Part shown: positions 1 through 6,450 of the stretch, in pieces | How positions within the stretch are numbered: position 1 is the stretch's first letter | Layout: each line of letters opens with the position of its first letter | From: Syntrophobacter sp. SbD2 | GTDB taxonomy: Bacteria; Desulfobacterota; Syntrophobacteria; Syntrophobacterales; Syntrophobacteraceae | DNA length: 6,450 nucleotides | Direction of reading: 5' to 3' | NCBI GenBank assembly: GCA_900290385.1 | Contig: OMSV01000044.1 | Coordinates: 1-6,450 of the forward strand | The notes under the pieces: model-generated | The model's input: only the letters and a program-made list of their open reading frames with translations | Told to the model about the DNA's origin: nothing | Databases searched by the model: none | Program-made: the position numbers and the translations under genes

Positions 1-181
1 CTCCATTCCAGAGCTTTTTTTGCAGCTCCAGGGACGTGTATTGGTCGCGGTAATCTCGCAAGGCCCCAGCCCAATCTTGCCGCAACATCCGCCCATTCTT
101 ACGTGCCCGCCTTTCCAGGAGGAATTCGACGAAGTCCCTGACTTCCCCGTGCAGGTCGGGTGGAAGCTCCTTTACGAGTTC
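1..181 (-). pseudogene. DUF2281 (VapB-antitoxin-like) gene remnant, runs off the window
   Basis: Read on the minus strand from 181 down, the sequence encodes a helical segment with KELPPDL, VRDFVEFLLERR, RQDWAGALRDYRDQY and TSLELQKK, which I recognise as typical of DUF2281 proteins, small antitoxin-like partners often found near toxin genes. There is no start codon: the codon just before the conserved part is a TAA (184-182), and no ATG, GTG or TTG lies at a sensible N-terminal place. At the other end the frame reads LQKK-LWNG. Adding one A to the seven-A run (plus-strand T15-21) would instead read LQKK-ALEW, the ending I expect for this family, so a one-base loss in the homopolymer is likely. 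With both ends damaged I call it a remnant. A sequencing error could explain the homopolymer slip but not the missing start. No toxin gene is visible in the window. Confidence 0.6.
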
Positions 182-554
182 TTATGATTCCAGGCGCCCG
201 GGACGTGGCTCTTGCCTTTCTTCAGGCACTTTTCATCAGCGTCCATCATGTAGGGGATAATATCGTTCAAGGTCTTGGCGTGGATACTGATTCCAGTGCA
301 TGCGGGCCATATTAATCCATCCCGCCATTTCATTGTCCATGCCTGATTTCGAGATCTTTAATACCATAACCCGGCATCGGAACAGCAGCCTCGCTTTGAA
401 AAATTACATTAAGGGATTGTAGGGGATGTTCGATTATCTTGATATATAATGTATTTCGCCTTAGTATCTGATACGTGCTGACCGAATATATGGTGCTGCA
501 ATTCAGATTGCGACCGTTTTGGGTCTCAGACGTAGATATGTTCTGGAGAAAGGT
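182..554. other. Intergenic region without a supported gene
   Basis: This stretch lies between the minus-strand antitoxin remnant and the plus-strand H-box gene. It holds only two short overlapping minus-strand frames (172-333, 53 codons; 236-367, 43 codons) with no ribosome site and no protein I recognise. The plus-strand end is AT-richer and carries a perfect TATAAT (445-450) and an 11-bp palindrome (464-474). Part of it may be decayed coding sequence related to the remnant at 1-181. I see no tRNA, terminator or repeat array. Confidence 0.5.
445..474 (+). promoter_or_regulatory. Possible -10 element with adjacent palindrome
   Basis: A perfect sigma-70 -10 hexamer, TATAAT, sits at 445-450, about 105 bases before the ATG at 555. 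No good -35 is found at 16-18 bases spacing, and there is no extended -10 TG. Just past the expected start of transcription is a perfect 11-bp palindrome, GTATC-T-GATAC (464-474), which would suit an operator. The AT-rich context makes chance matches likely. Confidence 0.25.
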
Positions 555-1964
555 ATGGAAAATACTGACGATCTGCTCGTTGCAACCTGCCGGACCATGA
601 TAAAGACAGTGCTCTCATGCCTGGATAACGCTACGAAGGGCACAATATACAAGATCGGCCCGATGCCGGAACTGATAGCGATGCGCGTTCTGTCAGGCGC
701 CGAAAAACAGGATTCGGATGAGTTGGAATGGGGATTGCCCGCAGTATCCGATTACAATCCTCCGGGTAAGAAATGGGATGATTACAAGGACCAGCCCGGA
801 CGTGTCCTGGAGGCAATGGGTTGGTGTGTCGAATAGCAGATGAGCTGGACGGCGGACAACCCGATGCAAGACCCCCGCAGCGTCAGAAAGCAACTCCTGG
901 GAGAACGGGAAGATGAATTCCACATGGAGCCTGTGCTAGTTGGGAAAAAGAGCCTCTACGGCCATTCAGCCGAAAAGATTCAATATCCGGCCGATTGGCA
1001 GGGAAACCCTATCTGGCAGGGTAGCGAAAACGTGGTCACAGCCGTTATAAAGATTCATTTTAAACCGGGGACATTGAAGCGCGGAGATCGGTCGACCAGG
1101 ATCATCCGGGATATATCCCAAAGCCTTGGTTCCGAACTGCTCTCTTTATTGTTCAGAGAAAAACTCACCCAGGCGAGTAAGGACTTTGCCAACCTCCGTC
1201 TGCAAAGCTGCGAAATCCTGGCCCATGAACTCAGGAACACATTGGTCAAACTAGGCTTTGTGTTCTCGGCGATAAACGCTCAAATCAACATTCTTCGGGC
1301 GAGTTGGGAAGAACTGCTCCAGAAGTACGCGCCGGAACTCGAGTGGAAAGGACCGCTTATCGAGGAGTTGTGCGGCGCATTAAGCGAAAAAGTCCCGGAG
1401 TTGAGTTCTTACGCGGACCTGTTTGCAGTAAGTCAAAGGCTGCTCATTGAACAAAAAGAGCTGGCGAGCCTTTATCTTTCTCCTAACCAGGGGCGGGAGT
1501 GGATCAAAAACAAGATTCACCCCAAGTGGGGGAAACTGCTTTCAGAGACGAACCTTTGGGATCGGCCGGCAATCGAGTCTTTGTTGGACCGCCTAGAAAA
1601 TGCATTGCCTGCAGGTATGAACTACGACTTTTCGAAGCATATGGACGGCTTGCCGCCAGGGCTTCTGGGGCAATGGTCTAAACTTGCATATGTAGAGATA
1701 ACATCAAGTAACCTCTTGCAGTTGGATGAAGTAATCCAATTGGTCGCAAATCCGGTCCTGCCGGTTTGTCATAAAGAACAGATGCTGAGGGTGCTCAAAT
1801 CTTTGAGGAGCATTGTCCATACGATATCCGAAGTCGAGGAAAAAGCCACCAAAATACTCAGGTCGCTGAGGTTTGGTACTGAGGCCGAAGATCAATACAG
1901 GTTCGGTCCCGATTTTCTGGATTTGGGGTCCCATGAAGAATTTGGAACGGTTTTAAGCAATTGA
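555..1964 (+). pseudogene. H-box (DHp-like) signalling protein interrupted by an in-frame amber codon
   Basis: The start is taken as ATG 555 because GGAG at 545-548 lies six bases upstream; a TTG at 519 has no such site. The frame runs 93 codons to a TAG at 834-836 and continues in the same frame for 375 more codons to TGA at 1962-1964. The first Met after the TAG (840) has no ribosome site and sits inside a continuous-looking sequence (WCVE-stop-QMSWTAD), so I read one gene of 469 codons counting the amber codon. I do not recognise a named family. The clearest feature is an H-box-like helix, EILAHELRNTL, with the candidate phospho-accepting His at residue 224. It resembles the HisKA motif but has Thr where Pro is usual. 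No N, G1 or G2 box follows; the rest is soluble and mostly helical, with no signal peptide or membrane segment. A two-component role beside the PAS kinase 22 bases downstream is inferred. If the TAG is a true stop, only a 93-residue N-terminal piece is made. Confidence 0.6.
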
Positions 1965-2810
1965 AAGCTGAATTTCTTAATTTCTTGTGTGCATTATGTA
2001 TAAGCGTTTTTTCAATGGGGCGGGTGACATGCGGTTCATATCGAGCCGGCGCGGCAAACTGCTCGATGTGAATCAGGCCGGGGTGGAACTGTTCGGCTAT
2101 TGCAACAAAGAGGAAATGCTGGGGCTGGACAATGTGTGGTCGCTTTTCTGCAATCCCGAAGATGGACGTCAGTTTCAACAAAGGCTCGGAGAAAACGGAT
2201 TTCTAAGAGAATATGAAGCGGAGTTGCAAAAAAAGGACGGGACCGTTTTCATCGGGTCCATTACGGCGACTCTGTGGTTCGAGGATGACGGTTCCACATC
2301 GTGGGAGGGGGAACTCAGGGACATATCGGGCTTAAAGGAACTCCAGGAGGCATATCTGGAAGCCGAAAGACATAACCGGGAGCTTTCGGAATCCGAGCGG
2401 CGCATCCGGGAGCTCAACCAGCATATACTGAACATGCTGATGATCATGTCTCACGATATCCGGGGACCCCTTGTCTCCATTGCCGCTACTCTTAAGCTGC
2501 TTCTGCGCGGTTCGTTCGGAGGAATGGACGGATCCGTATGGAACACGGTTTCCGATTTGATGGCTCGGGTTCGGCGCCTGATCGGCTTAGCCGAGGAATG
2601 TCTCGGGAGCGCTCATTCTTTTGAGCGTGTGCTTCTCAAAGAAAAGGAATTCGTGGACCTGCGGCAGGATATCATAGATGCGGTGCTCGACGAGGTGTCA
2701 AATGAAATAGAAGAACAGCAGATAGTGATCGACAACCGGCTCGGAGCGATTCCAGCCGGAACTATTCCGATCTGCGCCGATATGATGTGGCTGAAAGCCG
2801 TGTTCAGAAA

Positions 2811-2919
2811 CCTTTTCAAAAACGCCATAAAATACGGTGGGAAAGGCTGCAGGATCGCTTTCGGCTTTGAAGATCACGGCTCTTTTTATCGCTTGAACGT
2901 TTACAATAGCGGTAATCCG
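2811..2919 (+). repeat. 109-bp tandem repeat, copy 1
   Basis: This is the first of two directly adjacent 109-bp copies within the kinase ATPase domain, covering the N-box through NVYNSGNP. The next copy begins at the following base. The copies match at 106 of 109 positions. Copy 1 is in frame with the upstream part of the kinase. Confidence 0.97.
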
Positions 2920-3028
2920 CCTTTTCAAAAACGCCATAAAATACGGTGGGAAAGGTTGCCGGATCGCTTTCGGCTTTGAAGATCACGGTTCTTTTTATCG
3001 CTTGAACGTTTACAATAGCGGTAATCCG
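2920..3028 (+). repeat. 109-bp tandem repeat, copy 2
   Basis: The second copy abuts the first with no spacer and is in frame with the downstream part of the kinase (G2 box side). Relative to copy 1 it has C-to-T at 2956, A-to-C at 2960 and C-to-T at 2989. In the kinase frame these give GGC/GGT (Gly), AGG/CGG (Arg) and GGC/GGT (Gly), all synonymous. The flanking bases differ on both sides, so there is no microhomology at the junction. Confidence 0.97.
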
Positions 3029-3231
3029 ATTCTTGAGGAACACAGGGACAGGCTTTTCACCAAGTTTGCCCACATAGACGAGGGGGGCGAGAAAAGGGAC
3101 GGGTTCGGCATGGGCCTGTACCTGATAAGGGAAATCGTCCGAAAGCACGGAGGCGACATGTGGTACGAACCAAGACAAGACGGCTCGGATTTTATTATTA
3201 TCCTGCCTAAACAACCGGTTTGATCTATTCA

Positions 3232-3260
3232 TTGGTGGTCAATAGTTGGGATTCTAAAAT
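3232..3260 (+). promoter_or_regulatory. Possible sigma-70 promoter for threonine dehydratase
   Basis: TTGGTG (3232-3237, three of six consensus -35 bases) and TAAAAT (3255-3260, five of six -10 bases) are 17 bases apart, the ideal spacing. Transcription would begin near 3267, giving a leader of about 22 bases before ATG 3289. The weak -35 makes this tentative. It fits the need for a promoter in the 65-base gap after the disrupted kinase. Confidence 0.35.
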
Positions 3261-3288
3261 CAATGTACTGTCCTGCGAGGTTTGAAAC

Positions 3289-4503
3289 ATGATTTCGGCT
3301 GCCGAAATCCGAAGGGCGGCCGGCGTCCTTAAGGACCGTGTAATCCGAACCCCTCTTGTCTACTCTCCCACGTTCAGCAGTCTGGCAGGGTTCGAAGTCT
3401 ATCTGAAATTGGAGAACTTGCAGGCAACCGGGTCGTTCAAGATCCGTGGCGCAACGTACAAGATCCTGACTGAGCTTGACCGGATCGGGAAGGGAGGAGT
3501 GGTTGCGGCATCGGCGGGCAATCATGCCCAGGGTGTTGCCCTGGCCGCGAACCGGGCAGGGCTTGCCTCCACCATCGTAATGCCTGAATGGGCTTCGATT
3601 TCAAAGCAGGAAGCAACGCGGGGCTATGGCGGCAAAGTCATCCTCGAGGGACAGAGTGTTGCAGATGCGATAAAAAAAGCGCAGGAGCTGTCAAAAGACG
3701 GCAAAACCTTTATCCATCCATTTAACGATCCGTCGATAATAGCGGGACAGGGGACCATCGGCCTGGAAATAATGGAGGAGATGCCCAATGCGGACCTGAT
3801 AGCCGTACCGGTAGGCGGCGGAGGGTTAGTGGCCGGAATTTCAGTGGCTGCAAAGGCCATCAGGCCGGGGATTCGGATCATCGGGGTTCAGGCGGAGGCG
3901 TGTCCTTCAGCCCTCAAGGCCGTCGAAACCGGCAAAAGAATCACGGTCGAAGCGCTTCGCTCAATAGCCGACGGGATAACGGTCAAGCAGATCGGACGCC
4001 TTCCTTTCGATGTAGTCCGTAAAGAGGTCGATCAGATCGTTCTGGCGAGTGAAGACCGGATCGCGGAAGCTGTGATTATGCTCCTGGAACGGAAAAAGGT
4101 GCTTGCCGAAGGGGCAGGCGCGGTTTGTGTGGCTGCTCTGCTGAGCGGGGCTATAAAGGCCCCTGCGGAGACAAAGGCAGTGCTGGTTATCAGTGGGGGG
4201 AATATCGATATTTCTCTGCTGGGCAGGGTCATTCGGAAGGGCATGTCGCGTAACGGACGCATTATGCGGTTCAGTGTGAGGATGGATGACGTGCCCGGCG
4301 CCCTGGCGAAGCTCCTGGGCATAATCGCGGGCGTTAAGGCCAACGTTCTTCAGATCTATCACAACCGGGGCGGGGCCGACATGTCAATCTATCAGAGCCT
4401 GGTAGAACTTGAAATCGAGACGCGCAATATCGAGCATATCCGGGAAGTAGAGGCCGTGCTCAACCAAAGCGGCTATGATATGAAACTTCGTGCTAACGTT
4501 TAG
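3289..4503 (+). CDS. ilvA: Threonine dehydratase (threonine ammonia-lyase) with C-terminal ACT domain
   Basis: This cytoplasmic PLP enzyme deaminates L-threonine (and usually L-serine) to 2-oxobutanoate and ammonia, feeding isoleucine synthesis or threonine breakdown. The start is ATG 3289, with GAGG at 3277-3280 eight bases upstream. The fold-type II signature is clear: the PLP lysine Lys51 in GSFKIRGA, SAGNHAQGVA (75-84) around the substrate, the phosphate-binding VGGGGL (175-180) and SGGNID (302-307). Residues about 327-401 form one ACT domain (RFSVRMDDVPGALAKLLG), likely to bind an amino-acid effector. At 404 residues with a single ACT domain it matches the medium-length form (TIGR01127 type) rather than the roughly 510-residue E. 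coli IlvA; some annotations use tdcB. Whether it is biosynthetic or catabolic cannot be told from sequence. It ends in TAG 4501-4503; a readthrough frame continues for 69 codons but the protein is complete here. The peptidase gene downstream is convergent. Confidence 0.93.
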   Translation: MISAAEIRRAAGVLKDRVIRTPLVYSPTFSSLAGFEVYLKLENLQATGSFKIRGATYKILTELDRIGKGGVVAASAGNHAQGVALAANRAGLASTIVMPEWASISKQEATRGYGGKVILEGQSVADAIKKAQELSKDGKTFIHPFNDPSIIAGQGTIGLEIMEEMPNADLIAVPVGGGGLVAGISVAAKAIRPGIRIIGVQAEACPSALKAVETGKRITVEALRSIADGITVKQIGRLPFDVVRKEVDQIVLASEDRIAEAVIMLLERKKVLAEGAGAVCVAALLSGAIKAPAETKAVLVISGGNIDISLLGRVIRKGMSRNGRIMRFSVRMDDVPGALAKLLGIIAGVKANVLQIYHNRGGADMSIYQSLVELEIETRNIEHIREVEAVLNQSGYDMKLRANV

Positions 4504-4573
4504 GGCTTGTCCGTAGAAAACGTAGCTATTTCAACGCCATTACCTCTGTTTTCACCCAGCGGCAAGGTTCGTG
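4504..4573. other. Convergent 3' gap without a visible terminator
   Basis: Seventy bases separate the stop of threonine dehydratase from the stop of the opposing peptidase gene. I see no GC-rich hairpin followed by a T-run on either strand, so transcripts from the two genes may overlap or end by Rho. A 15-base sequence from the end of the first gene (4487-4501) recurs with one change at 4568-4582, at the end of the second. Confidence 0.5.
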
Positions 4574-5278
4574 CTAAAGTTTCAGGCGATTGCCGTTTTC
4601 ACGCAGCCATTTCCTGCTTTGCCGATGGTCTGGGAGAATGGTTGCAACCAGGTTCCAATATTGTGCTGAGTGGTTGTGGTGAACAATGTGGCAGAGCTCG
4701 TGAACTATGAGATAATCAAGGATTCGTTCAGGCGCCATTATGATGTGCCAGGCGAGACTGATCCGCCCGTGGATAGAGCAGCTACCCCATCGCGATTTCA
4801 ATGACTTGACGGTCACAATACGAGGATTTACGCCAATCTGATGGGTGTAGACCGGGACCTTTTCACTAACTTTGGCCAGGGCGCACCTCTGATACCATTT
4901 GAGCAGGTGCTCTTTTACCACCGAAGGCTCGGGCGCTGCGGCTGCCATCATAGGGAGCCGCACGCAAATATTCTCATCTCTCAGGATGACTTGCGAAGAA
5001 TTTCCACGTTCGACTCGCAAAATATATTCTTTGCCCAGGTAAAGCAATTTGTCCCCGGTTTCGAATCTCCTTGCCTGGCCATGCTGATCCCTTTGGAGGT
5101 TGTCTCGAATTGCTTTTCGAATCCAGTCGGATTTTTTTTCGACGAACTGCATGATATTCTTCTGGGGATAGGTTGAAGGCGCCCTGACGACAACCCGGTT
5201 ATCCGGATGTACGACAATTGTAAGTGTCTTTCTCCCGGCGCTTTTTCTGACCTGATAGTTGAATTCGAGTTCATTCAT
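4574..5278 (-). CDS. YgjP/DUF45-type zinc metallopeptidase
   Basis: This is a 234-residue soluble protein of the YgjP-like (DUF45, PF01863) family, which carries a SprT/M48-like zinc-protease core. The C-terminal half has the signature: SRWGSCS (162-168), then the zinc motif HELCH (His193, Glu194, His197), and a third likely ligand His203 in HNHSAQYW, followed by LPDHRQSRKWL. The N-terminal half (RKTLTIVVHPDNRVVVRAP and a region near LYLGKEYILRVE) is the usual family beta-rich part. Full length is normal for the family. The cellular substrate is unknown; family members are sometimes found beside restriction-modification genes, but none is seen here. ATG 5278 is the first available start; upstream only a weak GGACGG lies in a Shine-Dalgarno position. 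It is convergent with threonine dehydratase and divergent from glyA, so it is probably transcribed alone. It stops at TAG (4576-4574). Confidence 0.9.
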   Translation of the reverse strand: MNELEFNYQVRKSAGRKTLTIVVHPDNRVVVRAPSTYPQKNIMQFVEKKSDWIRKAIRDNLQRDQHGQARRFETGDKLLYLGKEYILRVERGNSSQVILRDENICVRLPMMAAAAPEPSVVKEHLLKWYQRCALAKVSEKVPVYTHQIGVNPRIVTVKSLKSRWGSCSIHGRISLAWHIIMAPERILDYLIVHELCHIVHHNHSAQYWNLVATILPDHRQSRKWLRENGNRLKL

Positions 5279-5529
5279 GCGTCACGTCCGTCCGGATAGA
5301 CACTAGCCTATTTCCCAAATAAATGGAAATCCGGAAATCCGCCCTTGAAAGGATTGAGACCGATGGTCTTGTGGTTGGCAATCGCGGCAATATCTGTGGC
5401 TATATTCGCTCCGTTGAGCTATTATTGAATAATTGTGGCGCCGCTCCAGTCAGTGAACGTACGGACGATGGCGGTAAAATCTCCGGTCCAAACGGAGGCT
5501 TTAAATATTTTGTTTCAAGAGGTTAGGGC
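5279..5529. promoter_or_regulatory. Divergent intergenic region between the metallopeptidase gene and glyA
   Basis: Both flanking genes need promoters here, but no strong -35/-10 pair is evident on either strand. Structures visible are: an inverted repeat ATTTCC-N9-GGAAAT (5310-5330); a tandem GGAAATCC pair (5325-5340) sharing its right arm; AGACC-GAT-GGTCT (5357-5369); ATTATT-G-AATAAT (5421-5433); and a CTCCG/CGGAG hairpin with a seven-base loop (5481-5497) in the expected glyA leader, followed by an AT-rich but interrupted T stretch. The leader does not show the conserved core of a glycine riboswitch that I can recognise. A 67-codon frame (5323-5526) has no ribosome site and is not counted as a gene. 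Confidence 0.4.
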
Positions 5530-6450
5530 ATGTCTTATTTGCAGCAGATTGATCCTGAAATAGCCAAGGCCATTGAGGGAGAGGAAAATCGTCAGCGGGG
5601 GCGCCTGGAACTCATCGCATCCGAAAATATTGTCAGCAGGGCGGTACGGGAAGCTCAAGGGTCCGTTCTGACGAACAAATACGCTGAGGGCTACCCTGGG
5701 AAAAGGTATTATGCCGGATGTGAACATGTCGATATCGCGGAGAGGTTGGCTCAGGACCGTGCAAGGAAACTGTTTCACGCCGATTATGTAAACGTTCAGC
5801 CTCATTCAGGCTCTCAGGCGAATATGGCCGTGCTCTTCGCTGTGCTCCAACCGGGCGATACTATACTGGGAATGGATTTACGCCAGGGGGGGCATCTGAC
5901 TCACGGAAGTCCTGTGAGTTTTTCCGGACGGCTTTTCCGGGTCGTTTCCTATGGAGTCAGGCATGACAACGAGCAGATCGACTACGACCATGTTGAGCAA
6001 ATAGCCAGGGAGGAACGGCCGAAACTCATAATAGCAGGAGCCAGTGCGTACCCTCGAATTATCGATTTTGAACGTTTCCGTCAGATTGCAAAGAACATCA
6101 GCGCCTACCTGATGGTGGACATGGCCCACATTGCCGGTCTTGTCGGCGTGGGTCTTCATCCGAATCCCGTACCATGCGCCGATTTCGTAACTTCTACTAC
6201 CCATAAGACTTTAAGAGGACCACGCGGTGGCTTGATTCTGTCTCACGCCCCATATAGCAAGATACTTGACAGCCAGATCTTTCCGGGAATACAGGGAGGG
6301 CCGCTCATGCACGTGATAGCCGCCAAGGCTGTGGCGTTTCAGGAAGCCCTTCAGCCTGAGTTCAGGCAATATCAGGAAAGAGTCATTGCGAACAGCAGGC
6401 GTCTTGCCGAGGTTTTATCCAGCCATGGATATAGGCTGGTCTCCGGGGGA
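5530..6450 (+). CDS. glyA: Serine hydroxymethyltransferase, N-terminal 307 residues (cut by window end)
   Basis: GlyA converts serine and tetrahydrofolate to glycine and 5,10-methylene-tetrahydrofolate, the main source of one-carbon units; it is a cytoplasmic fold-type I PLP enzyme. The start is ATG 5530, with AAGAGG at 5517-5522 seven bases upstream. The frame is open to the last base, so about 110 of the usual 415-420 residues are missing. Landmarks: LIASEN (28-33), [17 protein letters not shown] (49-65), QPHSGSQAN (90-98), GGHLTHGSP (120-128) with the PLP-stacking His122, [10 protein letters not shown] (197-206), TTHK with PLP Lys226 (E. coli Lys229), and QGGPLMHV (255-262). These fit an active enzyme. 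One unusual point is Arg118-Gln119 where E. coli has Ala-His before GGHLTHG. It is transcribed away from the metallopeptidase gene; what follows downstream is outside the window. Confidence 0.97.
   Translation, partial: MSYLQQIDPEIAKAIEGEENRQRGRLELIASENIVSRAVREAQGSVLTNKYAEGYPGKRYYAGCEHVDIAERLAQDRARKLFHADYVNVQPHSGSQANMAVLFAVLQPGDTILGMDLRQGGHLTHGSPVSFSGRLFRVVSYGVRHDNEQIDYDHVEQIAREERPKLIIAGASAYPRIIDFERFRQIAKNISAYLMVDMAHIAGLVGVGLHPNPVPCADFVTSTTHKTLRGPRGGLILSHAPYSKILDSQIFPGIQGGPLMHVIAAKAVAFQEALQPEFRQYQERVIANSRRLAEVLSSHGYRLVSGG

Larger units (their letters stand above)
1987..3223 (+). pseudogene. Soluble PAS-domain sensor histidine kinase, frameshifted by a 109-bp tandem duplication
   Basis: Possible starts are GTG 1987 and ATG 1996 (a TAA at 1978-1980 limits the frame); neither has a clear ribosome site, and ATG 2029 at the PAS border is another option. 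From GTG, residues about 10-118 form a PAS domain (LLDVNQAGVELFGY), residues 117-150 a charged coiled-coil linker, and the H-box IMSHDIRGPL carries His156. The N-box FRNLFKNAIKY spans residues 273-283. There is no membrane segment, so it should be cytoplasmic and sense an internal signal. Just after the N-box the reading frame breaks: bases 2811-2919 are repeated at 2920-3028, and since 109 is not a multiple of three, translation shifts and ends at TGA 2977-2979 after 330 residues, the last 20 unrelated to a kinase. The rest of the ATPase domain lies in the other frame up to TGA 3223: NSGNPILEEH, an F-box-like LFTKF and the G2 box GFGMGLYLI. Removing one copy gives an uninterrupted kinase of 375 residues. 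As written the gene should not make an active kinase. Confidence 0.88.

Noticed and set aside
172..367. Two short overlapping minus-strand frames (172-333 and 236-367)
   Set aside because: Neither has a ribosome site or a protein I recognise; they overlap each other in different frames, and the first also overlaps the antitoxin remnant.
481..520. Sigma-54 promoter (TGGTGC ... TTGC)
   Set aside because: The spacing between the GG and GC elements does not fit the -24/-12 pattern.
840..1964. A separate gene starting at ATG 840
   Set aside because: There is no Shine-Dalgarno site before this ATG and the frame is continuous with the upstream segment apart from one TAG, so one interrupted gene is the better reading.
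2816..3232. 138-codon minus-strand frame across the duplication
   Set aside because: It is antisense to the kinase and long mainly because the 109-bp unit is read twice in different frames; no motif or ribosome site supports it.
3224..3245. Terminator after the kinase (short inverted repeat CTATT/AATAG near 3224-3245)
   Set aside because: The stem is only four to five AT-rich pairs and no T-run follows.
4507..4710. 67-codon plus-strand frame after threonine dehydratase
   Set aside because: It is the readthrough frame of the dehydratase past its TAG, and most of it is antisense to the well-supported metallopeptidase gene.
4841..5176. 111-codon plus-strand frame
   Set aside because: It is a shadow of the metallopeptidase gene, whose zinc motif and full-length family match are decisive for the other strand.
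5323..5526. 67-codon plus-strand frame ending three bases before glyA
   Set aside because: It has no ribosome site, no recognisable motif, and overlaps the glyA Shine-Dalgarno and the divergent promoter region.

Overview
The window (6,450 bases, roughly 50% G+C by eye) looks like a chromosomal stretch from a Gram-negative anaerobe, most likely a deltaproteobacterium (Desulfobacterota, Syntrophobacter-like). This rests only on the general look of the GlyA and threonine dehydratase proteins and on the mix of a PAS kinase with a DUF2281-type remnant, so it is an inference. No mobile element, CRISPR array, tRNA or rRNA was recognised.

The window has two contrasting halves. Bases 1-3223 hold a decayed or disrupted locus. 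It starts with a minus-strand remnant of a DUF2281 (VapB-antitoxin-like) gene that has no start codon and an apparent one-base slip in a homopolymer. Next is a plus-strand gene of about 469 codons (555-1964), carrying a histidine-kinase-like H-box but no ATPase domain, interrupted by one in-frame TAG. After it comes a soluble PAS/histidine kinase gene (1987-3223) broken by an exact head-to-tail duplication of 109 bp that shifts the frame in the middle of the ATP-binding domain. The two 109-bp copies differ at three positions, and all three are synonymous in the kinase frame.

Bases 3224-6450 hold intact housekeeping genes. These are a threonine dehydratase with a C-terminal ACT domain (plus strand, 3289-4503), a YgjP/DUF45-type zinc metallopeptidase facing it (minus strand, 4574-5278), a 251-base divergent intergenic region, and the first 307 codons of serine hydroxymethyltransferase, glyA (plus strand, 5530 to the window end). 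Threonine dehydratase and GlyA are both PLP enzymes of serine/threonine/glycine metabolism, but the oppositely oriented peptidase gene separates them, so they cannot share a transcript.

The H-box protein and the PAS kinase lie 22 bases apart on the same strand and were probably one signalling unit: a complete kinase beside a protein with a phospho-acceptor-like helix and no ATPase. I did not find a clearly new system. The best leads are the duplication with only synonymous differences, the amber-interrupted H-box protein, and the question of whether these lesions are real decay, a reversible switch, or assembly and sequencing artefacts.
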